In this document: in pieces, positions 22,799-33,545 of the stretch
How the letters are laid out: the number at the start of each line of letters is the position of its first letter
Numbering within the stretch: position 1 is the stretch's first letter
Assembly: GCF_023101765.2 (NCBI RefSeq)
Contig: NC_064236.1
Span: 17,510,993-17,574,992, forward strand
Direction: 5' to 3'
DNA length: 64,000 bases
From: Spodoptera frugiperda
Taxonomy: Eukaryota > Arthropoda > Insecta > Lepidoptera > Noctuidae
Program-made: the position numbers and the translations under genes
Notes under the pieces: generated by a model
Seen by the model: only the letters and a program-made list of their open reading frames with translations
Told to the model about the DNA's origin: nothing
Databases searched by the model: none

Positions 22799-22951
22799 TA
22801 TAATAAAACAAACAACATGTTTCAAAAATGGCTAACGACGAATGAATGAATATATTTATTTAAAATAAGAAAACAAAAGACAATGTAAAATGTAGTTGAC
22901 ATGTTTGCCACTAGATGGCGCTAGTAGTTCTATATTTTGATATTTATAACA
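22799..22951 (-). repeat. 3' LTR of copia element
   Basis: 153 bp, beginning TGTTATAAATATC when read on the minus strand. It differs from the 5' LTR at two sites (near 22843 and 22890). It contains CCACTAGATGGCGC at 22908-22921. Confidence 0.95.
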
Positions 22952-22960
22952 CTCCCCCTC
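22952..22960 (-). other. Polypurine tract (copia)
   Basis: Minus-strand GAGGGGGAG ends directly at the first base of the 3' LTR (TGTTA). This is the expected primer for plus-strand DNA synthesis. Confidence 0.9.
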
Positions 22961-23005
22961 AAAATATAGAATATTTGAAACTATGCAAATACTTAATACT
23001 TAAAC

Positions 23006-26000
23006 TTACACTCTAACAATTCCTAAAGCATTTACATGTTTATAATGTTTTACAGTATTTAGGCTTTTGGTAAATAAATCCGCAGGCATATCAGATGTAC
23101 ATAAATAATTAACACTAACAATATTATCATTTACAATTTCTCTGCAATAGTGATACCTGACATCTATATGCTTAGTTTTATTATGGAATACAGGATTTAG
23201 TAACAATTTCTGAGCACTCATACTATCATTATATAAAGTAATAGTATACATTCTATCAGTCACTTCATGTTGTAAGTTTCTGAGATATACTGCCTCTTTG
23301 CAGGCTTCTGATAATGACACATATTCGGCTTCAGTACTAGAAAGTGAAATACATTTTTGTTTACTACAATTCCAAGATATAACTGATCCTGACAACATAA
23401 AACAAAACCCTGAATATGATTTCCTGTCATTAACATCATTGCTCCAATCTGCATCAACATATCCTTCAATATTATTATTTTTAATATTACTGTATTTCAA
23501 ACCTAAATTTTTTGTTTTCTTTAAATATCTGAGAATTCTTTTAGCATAAACCCAATGCTCTTCAGTATTACAATTATTGAATTGGCTTAGATATGACACT
23601 GCATAAGCTATATCAGGACGTGTCATCACAACTAAATACATCAAACTACCGATAAGCTGCTGATAAGGATTCTGACTATTACAATTAATATTCTCCTTTT
23701 TACATTTTAAATTTACCTCCATTGGAGTATTCACTGTTTTACAATCAGTCATGTTAAATTTGGATAACAATTTATCAATATATTTCTCTTGACTTAAAGT
23801 AACAGAACAATTTTCTTTATCAAAATTAACTGACATTCCAAGACATTCCTTTACAATCCCTAAGTCTTTCAACACAAAATTCTTACCTAACATGCTCTTA
23901 AGATGATTAGTTTCAGTTTTATTATTCGAAAAAACAAAAAAATCATCAACATACAATGTCACAATGGTTTTACTACTACCAACTGACTTAATATACAAAC
24001 ATGGTTCAATTTTAGATTTAACATAACCTATGTTTAACAAACATTCATCAACTTTTTTGTACCATGCTCTTGAAGATTGTTTTAGACCATAAATTGCCTT
24101 TTTTAATTTAAGAACTTGACCACTGTGGGTCGAATCAGAAAACCCTACTGGTATCTGCATAAAAATTGTTTCTTCAAGAGTACCATTCAAAAAAGCAGTT
24201 GTTACATCAAGATGCACAATATCTAGACTTAGCTGAACAGAGAGAGCAAATAATAACCTCAATGTGGTATGCCTTACTACAGGAGAAAAAGTATCTGTAT
24301 AGTCTACACCTTCAATCTGTGAAAAACCTTTTGCCACTAAACGTGCACGATAACGAACTTTATTCTCACTATCATACTTTTTACGCAACACCCACTTGCA
24401 CTGCACAACTCTACTGTCTTTTGGAGCATCGCACAACTCCCACGCATCATTTTCTTTGAAACACTGTAGTTCTTCCCGCATTGCTAACCTCCACTGTTCC
24501 TTTTCAGGACCTTTCAATGCTTCACACAAAGATAATCCAGCGGCATCATCATAGGTTTGCTCGTTCATACAGAGATTAGAAAACCCATACCGTTCTGGCT
24601 TCTTCCTTACTCGCTGTGGTCTAAAAGTGTGATATGTATCTGCATCCTCTAGTGTACTGTCAGCATTTGTGTCATCACTGGGAACATATGTTTCATCATG
24701 AATTCCTTCATGTGTGAGATCTAGGAATTCTGTGTTATCTTGATCAGACGTCACCTTGCTGATATTCTGCTCAGATTCCTCCAACTTAACTGGATCTGAA
24801 ATCTGTGAGCTATCCCCCACTGAATCAAAACTCTGAATTTGTACTTCAATTTCACATTCTGATTTTGATTCCGGCTCAACTACTTTAACGTCTCTGCTGG
24901 TCAACACTTTCCTTGTTTCTGGATTGTAAAGTCTATATCCTTTTACATTTTCTGGATATCCAATTAATATGCACTTTTCTGACTTTTTATCCCATTTCCT
25001 TCTCTTTTCTTTGGCTATGTGAGCCATCACTAAACTACCAAAGATTCTTATGTGACTAATATCTGGTTTAGTGCCGTGCCATACTTCATATGGTGTTTTG
25101 TAATCCAATGATGCTGCCACCGTACGATTCTGCAAGTATACTGCTGTACTTGTAGCTTCTGCCCAGAACTCTTTGCCCAAACTGGCATCAAAAAGCATAC
25201 ATCTTGCTTTCTCTACAATTGTGCGATTGAATCTTTCGCACAAACCATTCTGTTCTGGCGTATAGGGGTTGGTTTTCTGATGTAATATACCATATTTACT
25301 GAGGTAAATATCAAATTCTTTGTTGCAATATTCTAACCCATTGTCACTTCGCAATATCTTGACTTTTTTCTGTGTTTGATTTTCTACTTCTGCTTTAAAC
25401 TGTTTAAAAAACTTTAAAGCTTCATTTTTGTTTTTCAAAAAATAAACAAAAGTCATGCGACTGTGGTCATCAATGAATAATAAGAAATATCTGGAGCCGC
25501 CAATCGACTTGTTTTCCATGGGTCCACAAATGTCTGTGTGTACTATCTCCAATATGTCACTGCTTCTTCGGCCAGTACTAGGAAATGGTAACCGGCTTTG
25601 TTTACCTTCGCAGCATGTGACACACTTGCTGATGTTTTCAATTTTGTTGGTGATGGACATGCCAAGTACTGCACTGTTCATCTGTTTTAAGTAGACGTTG
25701 TTGACATGACCCAATCTGCGGTGCCATGTAGCTGCCGACACTGCTGTTGCGACTAGATTTACTTCGTTTGACAAGTTCACTTTGTAGACACCATTGACTA
25801 ACGACGCTGTAGCCACAAGCACGTTGTCTCGATTATAAACCACGCAACCGGTTGTGGAGAACTCAACTTTGTTACCCTTGTTTAGTAATTGGCTGACGGA
25901 TAACAAATTCGTTGTCAAACTTGGTACACAAAGAATGTCTTCTACTACGATATCATATTCGCAATCCTCGGTTTTTGTCGTAATTCTGGCGTTTCCCGTA

Positions 26001-26935
26001 CACAATACTGGTACTTTTTCATTGTTTGCAACAATAATTTCTTTTCGTTGATCGTATTTAGGATTCACAATATAACTTTCATTCGGTGTCAAATGAACAC
26101 TTGCGCCTGAATCGATATACCACTCGTATTTATTAAAATTACCGCTCAAAAACACTGCACTGAACGCATTCGATTGTGTTTTATTGTTTTTCTTTGGATT
26201 ATTAGCATTTAATAATGGGCATTGATTTCGGTAGTGGCCGGTTTGTTTACATTTATAACATGTAACCGCCATCTTGACGTTTGCTTTAGATTCAGTGGCG
26301 CCAACATTTTTTGCCATAGACAAACTCGTGTTTTTCTTTCCATTCACTTTGGAACGAGTTACGAATGCACCATTGACTTCACTCTCTTCATGTTCCGGTG
26401 ACGCCATATCCAGTAATTTGGTTTTGATGGCATCCGCCGTTATCGACATTCCTGAGTGTTCGATGGCCATTATCATTGGCGCAAAACGTTCTGGCAAACC
26501 CGCCAACAGCAATGATCCTGTCCATTGATCATTAATCTCAAATCCAGTCCCACTTAGTTTCTGCGATGTATCTATGATTTGAGTAACATAAGATGTCATC
26601 GAACTGCAGTTTTCCAGCCGAATTGATATTAAGTTCCGTAGTAGACTTATTCGCCGCGAAAAACCACTATCATCGAATAATTGTTTTAGTTTATTCCATA
26701 ATTCTTTCGATGATTGCACTGTCTTTATATGAACGTATAAAGACGGGTCAATAGTCATTATTAACTTAGCTTTGGCTTTTTCATCATCTGCGGCATCCAC
26801 TATTTTATCCGACACAGGAACGATACAGTGCTTCATGCCTTCTAATATTAGGAAGTTTTCTGCAGCGAAGCACCATTCACTGTAATTTTCTCGTCCTCTC
26901 AATTTCGGCACGTTAACGATGTAATTAGACGCCAT
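23006..26935 (-). CDS. gag-pol: Copia-type gag-pol polyprotein, intact
   Basis: A single 1309-residue frame. Gag-like N-terminus at about 1-220. CCHC zinc knuckle 226-239 (CYKCKQTGHYRNQC). Aspartic protease DSGA at 275-278. Integrase zinc-binding H405/H410/C438/C441. Integrase triad D468, D531, E567, with the canonical 35-residue gap between the last two. Reverse transcriptase D910 and the YVDD box at 995-998. RNase H with D1161, the SSTEAEY motif at 1199-1205 and D1237. Length is normal for copia. No frameshift separates gag from pol, so Gag excess must come from another route, such as processing or splicing as in Drosophila copia. The ATG at 26933-26935 is the first after the leader. All catalytic residues that I can check are present. 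Confidence 0.97.
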   Translation of the reverse strand: MASNYIVNVPKLRGRENYSEWCFAAENFLILEGMKHCIVPVSDKIVDAADDEKAKAKLIMTIDPSLYVHIKTVQSSKELWNKLKQLFDDSGFSRRISLLRNLISIRLENCSSMTSYVTQIIDTSQKLSGTGFEINDQWTGSLLLAGLPERFAPMIMAIEHSGMSITADAIKTKLLDMASPEHEESEVNGAFVTRSKVNGKKNTSLSMAKNVGATESKANVKMAVTCYKCKQTGHYRNQCPLLNANNPKKNNKTQSNAFSAVFLSGNFNKYEWYIDSGASVHLTPNESYIVNPKYDQRKEIIVANNEKVPVLCTGNARITTKTEDCEYDIVVEDILCVPSLTTNLLSVSQLLNKGNKVEFSTTGCVVYNRDNVLVATASLVNGVYKVNLSNEVNLVATAVSAATWHRRLGHVNNVYLKQMNSAVLGMSITNKIENISKCVTCCEGKQSRLPFPSTGRRSSDILEIVHTDICGPMENKSIGGSRYFLLFIDDHSRMTFVYFLKNKNEALKFFKQFKAEVENQTQKKVKILRSDNGLEYCNKEFDIYLSKYGILHQKTNPYTPEQNGLCERFNRTIVEKARCMLFDASLGKEFWAEATSTAVYLQNRTVAASLDYKTPYEVWHGTKPDISHIRIFGSLVMAHIAKEKRRKWDKKSEKCILIGYPENVKGYRLYNPETRKVLTSRDVKVVEPESKSECEIEVQIQSFDSVGDSSQISDPVKLEESEQNISKVTSDQDNTEFLDLTHEGIHDETYVPSDDTNADSTLEDADTYHTFRPQRVRKKPERYGFSNLCMNEQTYDDAAGLSLCEALKGPEKEQWRLAMREELQCFKENDAWELCDAPKDSRVVQCKWVLRKKYDSENKVRYRARLVAKGFSQIEGVDYTDTFSPVVRHTTLRLLFALSVQLSLDIVHLDVTTAFLNGTLEETIFMQIPVGFSDSTHSGQVLKLKKAIYGLKQSSRAWYKKVDECLLNIGYVKSKIEPCLYIKSVGSSKTIVTLYVDDFFVFSNNKTETNHLKSMLGKNFVLKDLGIVKECLGMSVNFDKENCSVTLSQEKYIDKLLSKFNMTDCKTVNTPMEVNLKCKKENINCNSQNPYQQLIGSLMYLVVMTRPDIAYAVSYLSQFNNCNTEEHWVYAKRILRYLKKTKNLGLKYSNIKNNNIEGYVDADWSNDVNDRKSYSGFCFMLSGSVISWNCSKQKCISLSSTEAEYVSLSEACKEAVYLRNLQHEVTDRMYTITLYNDSMSAQKLLLNPVFHNKTKHIDVRYHYCREIVNDNIVSVNYLCTSDMPADLFTKSLNTVKHYKHVNALGIVRV

Positions 26936-27095
26936 TGTTCACACCACACGACGCGACGGTTTGACTTTCAAAAAAAAACTTTTTGTTTATACAATCCGTC
27001 TTGTTATTAACTAATCGCACTTAGTAACTGTCTTTAACACTTGGAATGTCCAAAATTCTTGTTAAAAACTACTAAAAACAGCGATTTATGAGCGT

Positions 27096-27112
27096 ATTGA
27101 AGGCCCATAACC
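27096..27112 (-). other. Primer-binding site, initiator tRNA-Met anticodon region
   Basis: Directly downstream of the 5' LTR the minus strand reads GGTTATGGGCC. This is complementary to GGCCCATAACC in the anticodon stem-loop of eukaryotic initiator tRNA-Met. Drosophila copia and yeast Ty5 are known to prime from this internal site using a cleaved half-tRNA. Confidence 0.85.
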
Positions 27113-27265
27113 TATAATAAAACAAACAACATGTTTCAAAAATGGCTAACGACGAACGAATGAATATATTTATTTAAAATAAGAAAACAAAAGACAATGT
27201 AAAGTGTAGTTGACATGTTTGCCACTAGATGGCGCTAGTAGTTCTATATTTTGATATTTATAACA
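27113..27265 (-). repeat. 5' LTR of copia element
   Basis: 153 bp, beginning TGTTATAAATATC on the minus strand at 27265. It should contain the element promoter, but no clear TATA at a defined distance was assigned. CCACTAGATGGCGC lies at 27222-27235. Confidence 0.95.
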
Positions 27266-27270
27266 GTAAT

Positions 27271-27600
27271 AATACATGTGTAACTCAAAATGTCACAAGA
27301 CTCTTCCTTGTGAGAATAACTTGTAAGAATAAAAATTAGTCTTTAAGATCAAAGACTAATTTGTTTTGGCATAAATTTGAGTCGCATGTAGGCCTAATGA
27401 CTTATGTAGGAAATGGTAGTAGTGAACTTGTAGTGCTCTATACATAATTTCGATCAATCTAATTTGCTATAACTTCCTGTAACAATTAAATGATAATATC
27501 GGTTAAAAATTTTATATGCTGTGCAACAAAAGTTAGTGACAGAACCGAATTGCTACTAAACCGACTCCACGTAGTCTTGTTTGTCCTACCCCTAGAGTGT
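27271..27600. other. AT-rich; nothing recognised
   Basis: Right flank of the copia insertion; no supported feature. Confidence 0.3.
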
Positions 27601-27603
27601 AAT

Positions 27604-27840
27604 TTAAAATCGCGTAGGCGCGTAGGACCGAGGCGGCCTGCGGGCTGAGGAGTAGGAGGCTGTTAGCGAGCCATCGTGGCTGAGGCTGGCCGGCCAAGCC
27701 GGCCAACAAGCCGAAGCTGCGGTGGTGAGCGAAAGCCGTCTGCGACGATTAGCACGCGTGGGGCCGCCAGGGGCCCGCAGCGCCGGAGCTATGACAGAAA
27801 CCCTGCCTGCTACATGCTGCATGTTTGCTTGCATGCTGCT
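27604..27840. other. Isolated GC-rich island, unidentified
   Basis: About 240 bases of markedly high G+C in AT-rich DNA, with a palindromic GGCCGGCCAAGCCGGCC at about 27690. Open frames exist on both strands (for example minus 27604-27834, Ala/Arg/Ser-rich) but are composition-driven. Could be a LINE coding remnant, a CpG island or an exon; I cannot decide. Confidence 0.3.
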
Positions 27841-28571
27841 CGTTTTATTACATTATCCAAGTCTTCGAAGATAGTATATAAAATTGCTAGTTAATGTGAT
27901 TAATTTTGTGTCATTTATCACTTTATCTAAATTGAGTAGTCGTTATATACAGTACAGTAGTATATACAATTGCTAGACAGTATATATAATATCAAGATTT
28001 ATTACTTTGGCTGTAACACATACATTCGTCAAAAACGTAAAGCGCTTCGTTGTAGATGAAAGATGCATTTGTTGAGTTTGTTATTGTTATGACAGGGTAA
28101 AAAAGGGGTAAAAAAATTAACAATGATGTGCAAAAAAAAAAGTAATCCAAATCGAAACAAAGTTCGCGGGTCTCTAGTTATATATTTTCGAAGATGTTTC
28201 GTGTAGAAATCGAGATCGCATCCCGATGCGTTGCAGCCAGTTACTCAGCCGCTATGTCAACCGAAGTGTAATAGTTTAGAGTATTATTCTCGACTATTCG
28301 AGTCTATATCGATATTCTGGTTATTCTAGAATATTGTGGTCTGGTCCAAAGTACTTAAACTAAAAGCAACCGAGAATCGGGCGGTAACTTCCTCTTAAGT
28401 TTTGGCGATATAATATAATCTCCAGATCACCTAGCAAGCGTGGAGATGAAGGCGGAAAGTAAAGGAAGCGTTTTACAATTAATTAAATGAATTTGTTTCG
28501 CAATGGACGATTCTATTTTGTTTGCGATTACAATTATTTAGAATATAAATTCCGTGCTAATTTCCCTAGTT
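27841..28571. other. AT-rich; nothing recognised
   Basis: No supported feature. Confidence 0.3.
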
Positions 28572-28587
28572 CACACACACACATACT

Positions 28588-28642
<55 letters not shown>

Positions 28643-28675
28643 GCATTCACGCGCGCGCGCACACATGTGCACACG
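28572..28675. repeat. Compound microsatellite (CA)n-(CT)n-(CA)n-(CG)n
   Basis: A short CA run, then about 33 bases of CT (28590-28622), about 22 bases of CA, then CG-rich 'cacgcgcgcgcgcacaca'. The alternating purine-pyrimidine right part could adopt Z-DNA. Confidence 0.9.
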
Positions 28676-28679
28676 CAGC

Positions 28680-29487
<808 letters not shown>

Positions 29488-29562
29488 AAAAATCAATTGT
29501 TAAAAATAAACCTCTTTCTATGAACTAATAAGGAACAAATGAGGAAAAAAAGAATGGAGAAA

Positions 29563-29752
29563 AAATGGGGAGAATTATCCAATCCATTGACCTTGGGTGG
29601 CGAAAGGGAGTGTCAGACTCTTACTGACTAAAAACCACCGCGTTCTTACTCTTTCTTTTCGAACCGGTGCCTCGGTAACACACTAGGTAGTCCGCAGGTC
29701 CGAGTCGGCAGCTTTATCCCTACTGATCTGATGACTCTGTGAGGCGCGAGGT
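29563..29752 (-). mobile_element. Degenerate LINE 3' UTR fragment
   Basis: 'gggagtgtcagactcttact', 'gactaaaaaccaccgcgttc' and 'gatgactctgtgaggcgcga' follow the family order with many substitutions. Confidence 0.75.
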
Positions 29753-30240
29753 GCGATGAACAAACTCGGATTTACTTCATAAGACTCCGTTAGTCGCTTG
29801 CATTCCGAACCTGTGGTCACAAAATGAATGCAGAAATCACGCCAAAACCATCTGATATAAAATGTATTTTTACCAAGAGCCAAAATATTTATTTTTACTT
29901 ACCAACTAAGCGGAGAGACATTTTATTTTCACTGAAAGCAAAATTACGAGAACATTTTCTTCGAGTAAAAGATTTGTGAAATATTAGGTTAGAAGAAAAT
30001 CTTCAAAGGTTTCTGAATATTTCACAACAACTAGTAGATACCTAGATTAAAATTTTATCGAAATTAGTTGTGTAATTATAAGCTCTAAGTCTTTGCAAAT
30101 AAAACTCACACATTAGGTTAACAATATTCGTTCTAAATATTGTTACATTTATATAATAATAACAATATTCGTTCTAAATTATTCTTTATTTGTTTCAAAA
30201 CAAAAAGTTACGCCAGTTCCATCGTAAAAACGTGACAAGT
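29753..30240. other. AT-rich; one local duplication
   Basis: 'aacaatattcgttctaaat' occurs at about 30120 and 30164, a short direct repeat. Nothing else recognised. Confidence 0.4.
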
Positions 30241-30271
30241 TAGAGTCTGACACTCCCTCTCGCCTCGCCCA
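30241..30271 (+). mobile_element. Very short LINE 3' UTR fragment
   Basis: 'agagtctgacactccctctc' then GCCTCGCCC: a 31-base piece of the family, plus orientation. Confidence 0.6.
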
Positions 30272-30349
30272 CCATACTTCTTTAAGGAGAACGATTTTTC
30301 GTAAGAAAATCTCATAACAAATCCAACAAAAAAAAAATTAAGGCAATTC

Positions 30350-30470
30350 GGGTTCATCTATTATATCATATAAACCTTCCTTTTGAATCAGTCTATCTAT
30401 TGAAAAAACCGCATCAAAATCCGTTGCGTAGTTTTAAAGATTTGAACAAGGGCAGAGAAAGCAACTTTAT
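30350..30470 (+). repeat. Interspersed repeat, 'AAATCCGTTGCGTAGTTTT' family
   Basis: 'tataaaccttccttttgaat', 'cagtctatctattgaaaaaa' and 'atcaaaatccgttgcgtag'. Same block order as 12660-12800 and, reversed, 63411-63605. Confidence 0.6.
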
Positions 30471-30942
30471 TTTGTTCTAAGTTTGTAGTGATAATGCGTA
30501 AGTCAATTTACTATCGAAAACAGTAACACCCAAATAACCACGAATGTGAGTATATTATTAATTAGCCGTTCATATTAATTAAAGCAGAAACAATGGATTG
30601 TTGGGAGGGCTCGTACTCTGCGGATACCACAGCCTGACTAGTCAATTAAAACTTTGAGTGCCCTTTCGACGCTCAACGGCGAACGATGACATTTTTGCAC
30701 ACAAATATTTCAGTGTCAATAAAACTATAACAGGGATGATGGCTCTATGTGAAATTAAAAAAGTTTATAGCTCTCAGTTAGATAATAAAAAAATCTACAC
30801 CTGTATGATTTGTGTTGTCGAATAAATAAAAAGTTACAGCGAACTCAGCTTTGAATGTACGAGTCAATGTGTAATGAAAGATAAATAAAAATATAAATTT
30901 TTCGTCAAACGATTTAAATTCCGTAAAAATGTTAAAAAATAT
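30471..30942. other. AT-rich; nothing recognised
   Basis: No supported feature. Confidence 0.3.
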
Positions 30943-31096
30943 CTCGGAGCTGCGGACTACCTGGCGGGTTTACTGGGGCTCCAGCTCAAAAAGCAGGAGT
31001 AGGAACAGGGTGGTTTTTAGTCAGTAAGAGTCTGACAGTCTATCTCGCCTCGCCCAAGGAGGGAGGTATTGGATGATTTTGCCCCCTTAAAAAAAG
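30943..31096 (+). mobile_element. LINE 3' UTR fragment
   Basis: Plus-strand copy from CTCGGAGCTGCGGACTACC through GGTGGTTTTTAGTCAG to CCCCCTTAAAAAAAG. Target duplication not clear. Confidence 0.8.
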
Positions 31097-31120
31097 AAGT
31101 CTACAATGTGCCTCATTTTT

Positions 31121-31159
31121 AACCCCCGACGCAAAAAGAGGGGTGTTATAAGTTTGACG

Positions 31160-31190
<31 letters not shown>

Positions 31191-31656
31191 GGCATCGTAA
31201 CTCCCGAACGGATGCAGTGATTTCAATTTAGTTTTTTCGTATGAAAGGGGACTTATGTGCGAGTGTTCTTAGACATGTTTGATGAAAATCGGTTGAGCCG
31301 TTTTATAGTTATGGGCGGTGAAAGTGGGTAGATTAGCCGAAGGACTGCAAATATACTGGGATGGGGTCAATTAAATTAAACCGCATTCATACGGACTGTA
31401 CACCGCCGCCCGCGCCGCTTTATTTCTATTTTCTGTGTTATAGTTAAGTACTTAAACATCAATTTACTTCAATGTTAACACCAAGCATGTGATACTTATG
31501 AACAAATCGTAGATAAGTAAGAAATGATTAGGAGCGGTCCCCCAATGCGACGTATTTTTTTTTAGAATTATTAGTACATTCTTAGGTACTTTAAGATTAA
31601 GTTTCTTTTATTATTTTTTACTTTTTAAAGGGAAATTAATTTTTATGTCGGGGGTT
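31121..31656. mobile_element. MITE-like element with AACCCCCGAC termini
   Basis: AACCCCCGAC at 31121-31130 is the exact reverse complement of GTCGGGGGTT at 31647-31656, giving a 536-bp unit. Just inside the left end is a GTCT repeat (about 31160-31190), followed by 'cgtaactcccgaacggatgc' and 'gatgaaaatcggttgagccg', typical of lepidopteran GTCT-associated repeats. No coding frame. Confidence 0.6.
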
Positions 31657-31839
31657 TTTTAAATTTTTAATTTTTGTTATCAAACTTCAAAAAATTTTGT
31701 TGCCAACCCTATTTTGTAATATCGGCCTAATTAGTTTTAATTGTAGTGTTCAACTTTAGGAGGGTTTGTTGATACGTTCTATGTAAAAAGGGCCAAGTCT
31801 ACTTCTAAAGTGCGTGTTCGAAGTCTAATAAAGCCTGAA

Positions 31840-32165
31840 GAAAATTAACTTTAAGTGTGGGAGAGCCATGCTTCGGCACGAATGGGCCGGCTCGACCGGA
31901 GTGATACCACGGCCTCACAGAAAACCGACGTGAAACAACGCTTGCGTTGTGTTTCGTTGTGTAAGTGAGGTTACCGGAGGCCCAATTCCCCCCTTCCCAA
32001 TCTTCCCCATCCCCTTTCCCGAACAACAACCCTTAAATTCCTAACTCCCAAAAAGCTGGTAACGCACTTGTAAAGCCTCTGGTGTTTCAAGTGTCCATGA
32101 GCGGCGGCGATTGCTTACCATCTGGTAATACGTCTGCTCGATTACCGGCATATTTCATAAAAAAA
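31840..32165 (+). repeat. Best copy of the 'CAACGCAAGCGTTG' family
   Basis: Ordered blocks: 'gtgggagagccatgcttcgg', 'ggagtgataccacggcctca', 'gaaacaacgcttgcgttgtg', 'gtgaggttaccggaggccca', a C-rich stretch, 'ggtaacgcacttgtaaagcc', 'gtccatgagcggcggcgatt', 'gcttaccatctgg' and an A-run. About 325 bp, non-coding. Reference copy for the fragments elsewhere in the window. Confidence 0.7.
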
Positions 32166-33304
32166 AACTGAAACTGCAGTTGATGATCTTGTTAAGTGCA
32201 AAATTTAAAACGGTTATAATTCGGCATTTTAGAAAATAAAAATAGATATTTGTAGACAAAGTTATACGAAAGTCATGAAAAAAAATCAAAATTATTTATT
32301 TAATTACAATTATCAATTATAAATAATATTAAACAACAATAACTAATTAATAATAGACAATAATCTCAAAATTTTCGCAGTCTATAGGTTATAGGAAGCA
32401 ACTCTCAGACGGAGGTCAACGCACTCGGGTCGCGAACTTTCCAAGTCTTCTGTTGTATTCCTCTTGAACTTTTCTTCAGCGTACTGAAGTATTTCATCAA
32501 CAATCTCCAATATTTCTTAGGAAACTTGAAACTATCGTTTTTTTTGCAAATTGTTATTTTCCAGCCAATTATTATTATACCTCGTGAGATGTACTTAAAT
32601 TAATTGTTTATTTATGTTTAAATTTATTATTAGGTAATTGAACGAATGCATTCGAGTTTCTCGTCAAATTGTTACATGAGTAAGTCGTTACATATAATAA
32701 TAAATGTTCTATGTATAATAACATATAATAATCATTGTTCTGTATTTATTAATTATTTCGTAAATATAATGTGAATATTTGTTTTGTTATATTTTATTTT
32801 GTTAGTATTAGAAGTAATATGTAATTGTTCATATTATCTACATATTATGTTATAAATTAAACAAAAATCTCTTTAAAAAGTTGTCAATATAAACTAATTG
32901 ATAAGTACACACATAAATAATGATTTCATAATTACAGCAGTAGAACGAAATTGAAAAGTATCACAATTTACCCGACTTGGGCACTGAACCCAAACATTAA
33001 ATAGATCTAAGTAATACACGTATTTGAAATACTCTGAAATACAGTACAATGTTTGTTTCTAAGTAGAGATCCCACCTAAAACTTTTCCTGGAACGAAAAT
33101 AGGCGTTTAAGTATTCGTCTTGTTGGAAATTTATTCGGAAGTGATGAAAGCAGAGATTTATAAATGGAAAAATTCTAGCCGACGAAATTTATTGCAAAAA
33201 AAAATACCATCAATGTTTCTATTCATTTCACATAGTTTGTTCATACCATGATGTTTAATAAAAAAAAAAAACGTGAAAATTGAAATCCTCAAAAATTTTG
33301 CATA
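32166..33304. other. Strongly AT-rich; nothing coding
   Basis: Contains CGAGTTTCTCGTCAAA at about 32653, a fragment of the 6676-6787 hairpin terminus. Otherwise nothing recognised. Confidence 0.35.
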
Positions 33305-33545
33305 GTTGGGGAAAATCATCCAATGACTTCTCTCCTCTCTTGGGCGAAGCGAGAAAGAGTGTCAGACTGTTACTGACTATACACCACCCCGTTCCTACTC
33401 TTGCTTTTTGAGCCGGAGCTCCGGTAAACCCGCTAGGTAGTCCGCAGGTCCGGATCAGACATCTGCACTACTGGGCCCCCATCTGTGGTGGTCTGATGGC
33501 TCTTTGAGGTGCGCGGGGAACGTCACGCGCCGTACACAAGGCCTA
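33305..33545 (-). mobile_element. LINE 3' UTR copy
   Basis: From GGGGAAAATCATCCAATGAC through 'ggtggtctgatggctctttg' to about 33545. The poly-T has degraded to 'aattttgcatagttg'. Confidence 0.85.

Larger units (their letters stand above)
22799..27265 (-). mobile_element. Complete Ty1/copia LTR retrotransposon
   Basis: A 4467-bp element on the minus strand: 5' LTR 27113-27265, primer-binding site next to it, a 177-nt leader, one gag-pol frame 23006-26935, polypurine tract 22952-22960, 3' LTR 22799-22951. It is flanked by the 5-bp target duplication GTAAT (22794-22798 and 27266-27270). The LTRs match at 151 of 153 positions. With the single unbroken frame this indicates a recent insertion. Domain order (integrase before reverse transcriptase) fixes it as copia, not gypsy. 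Activity itself is inference. Confidence 0.97.
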
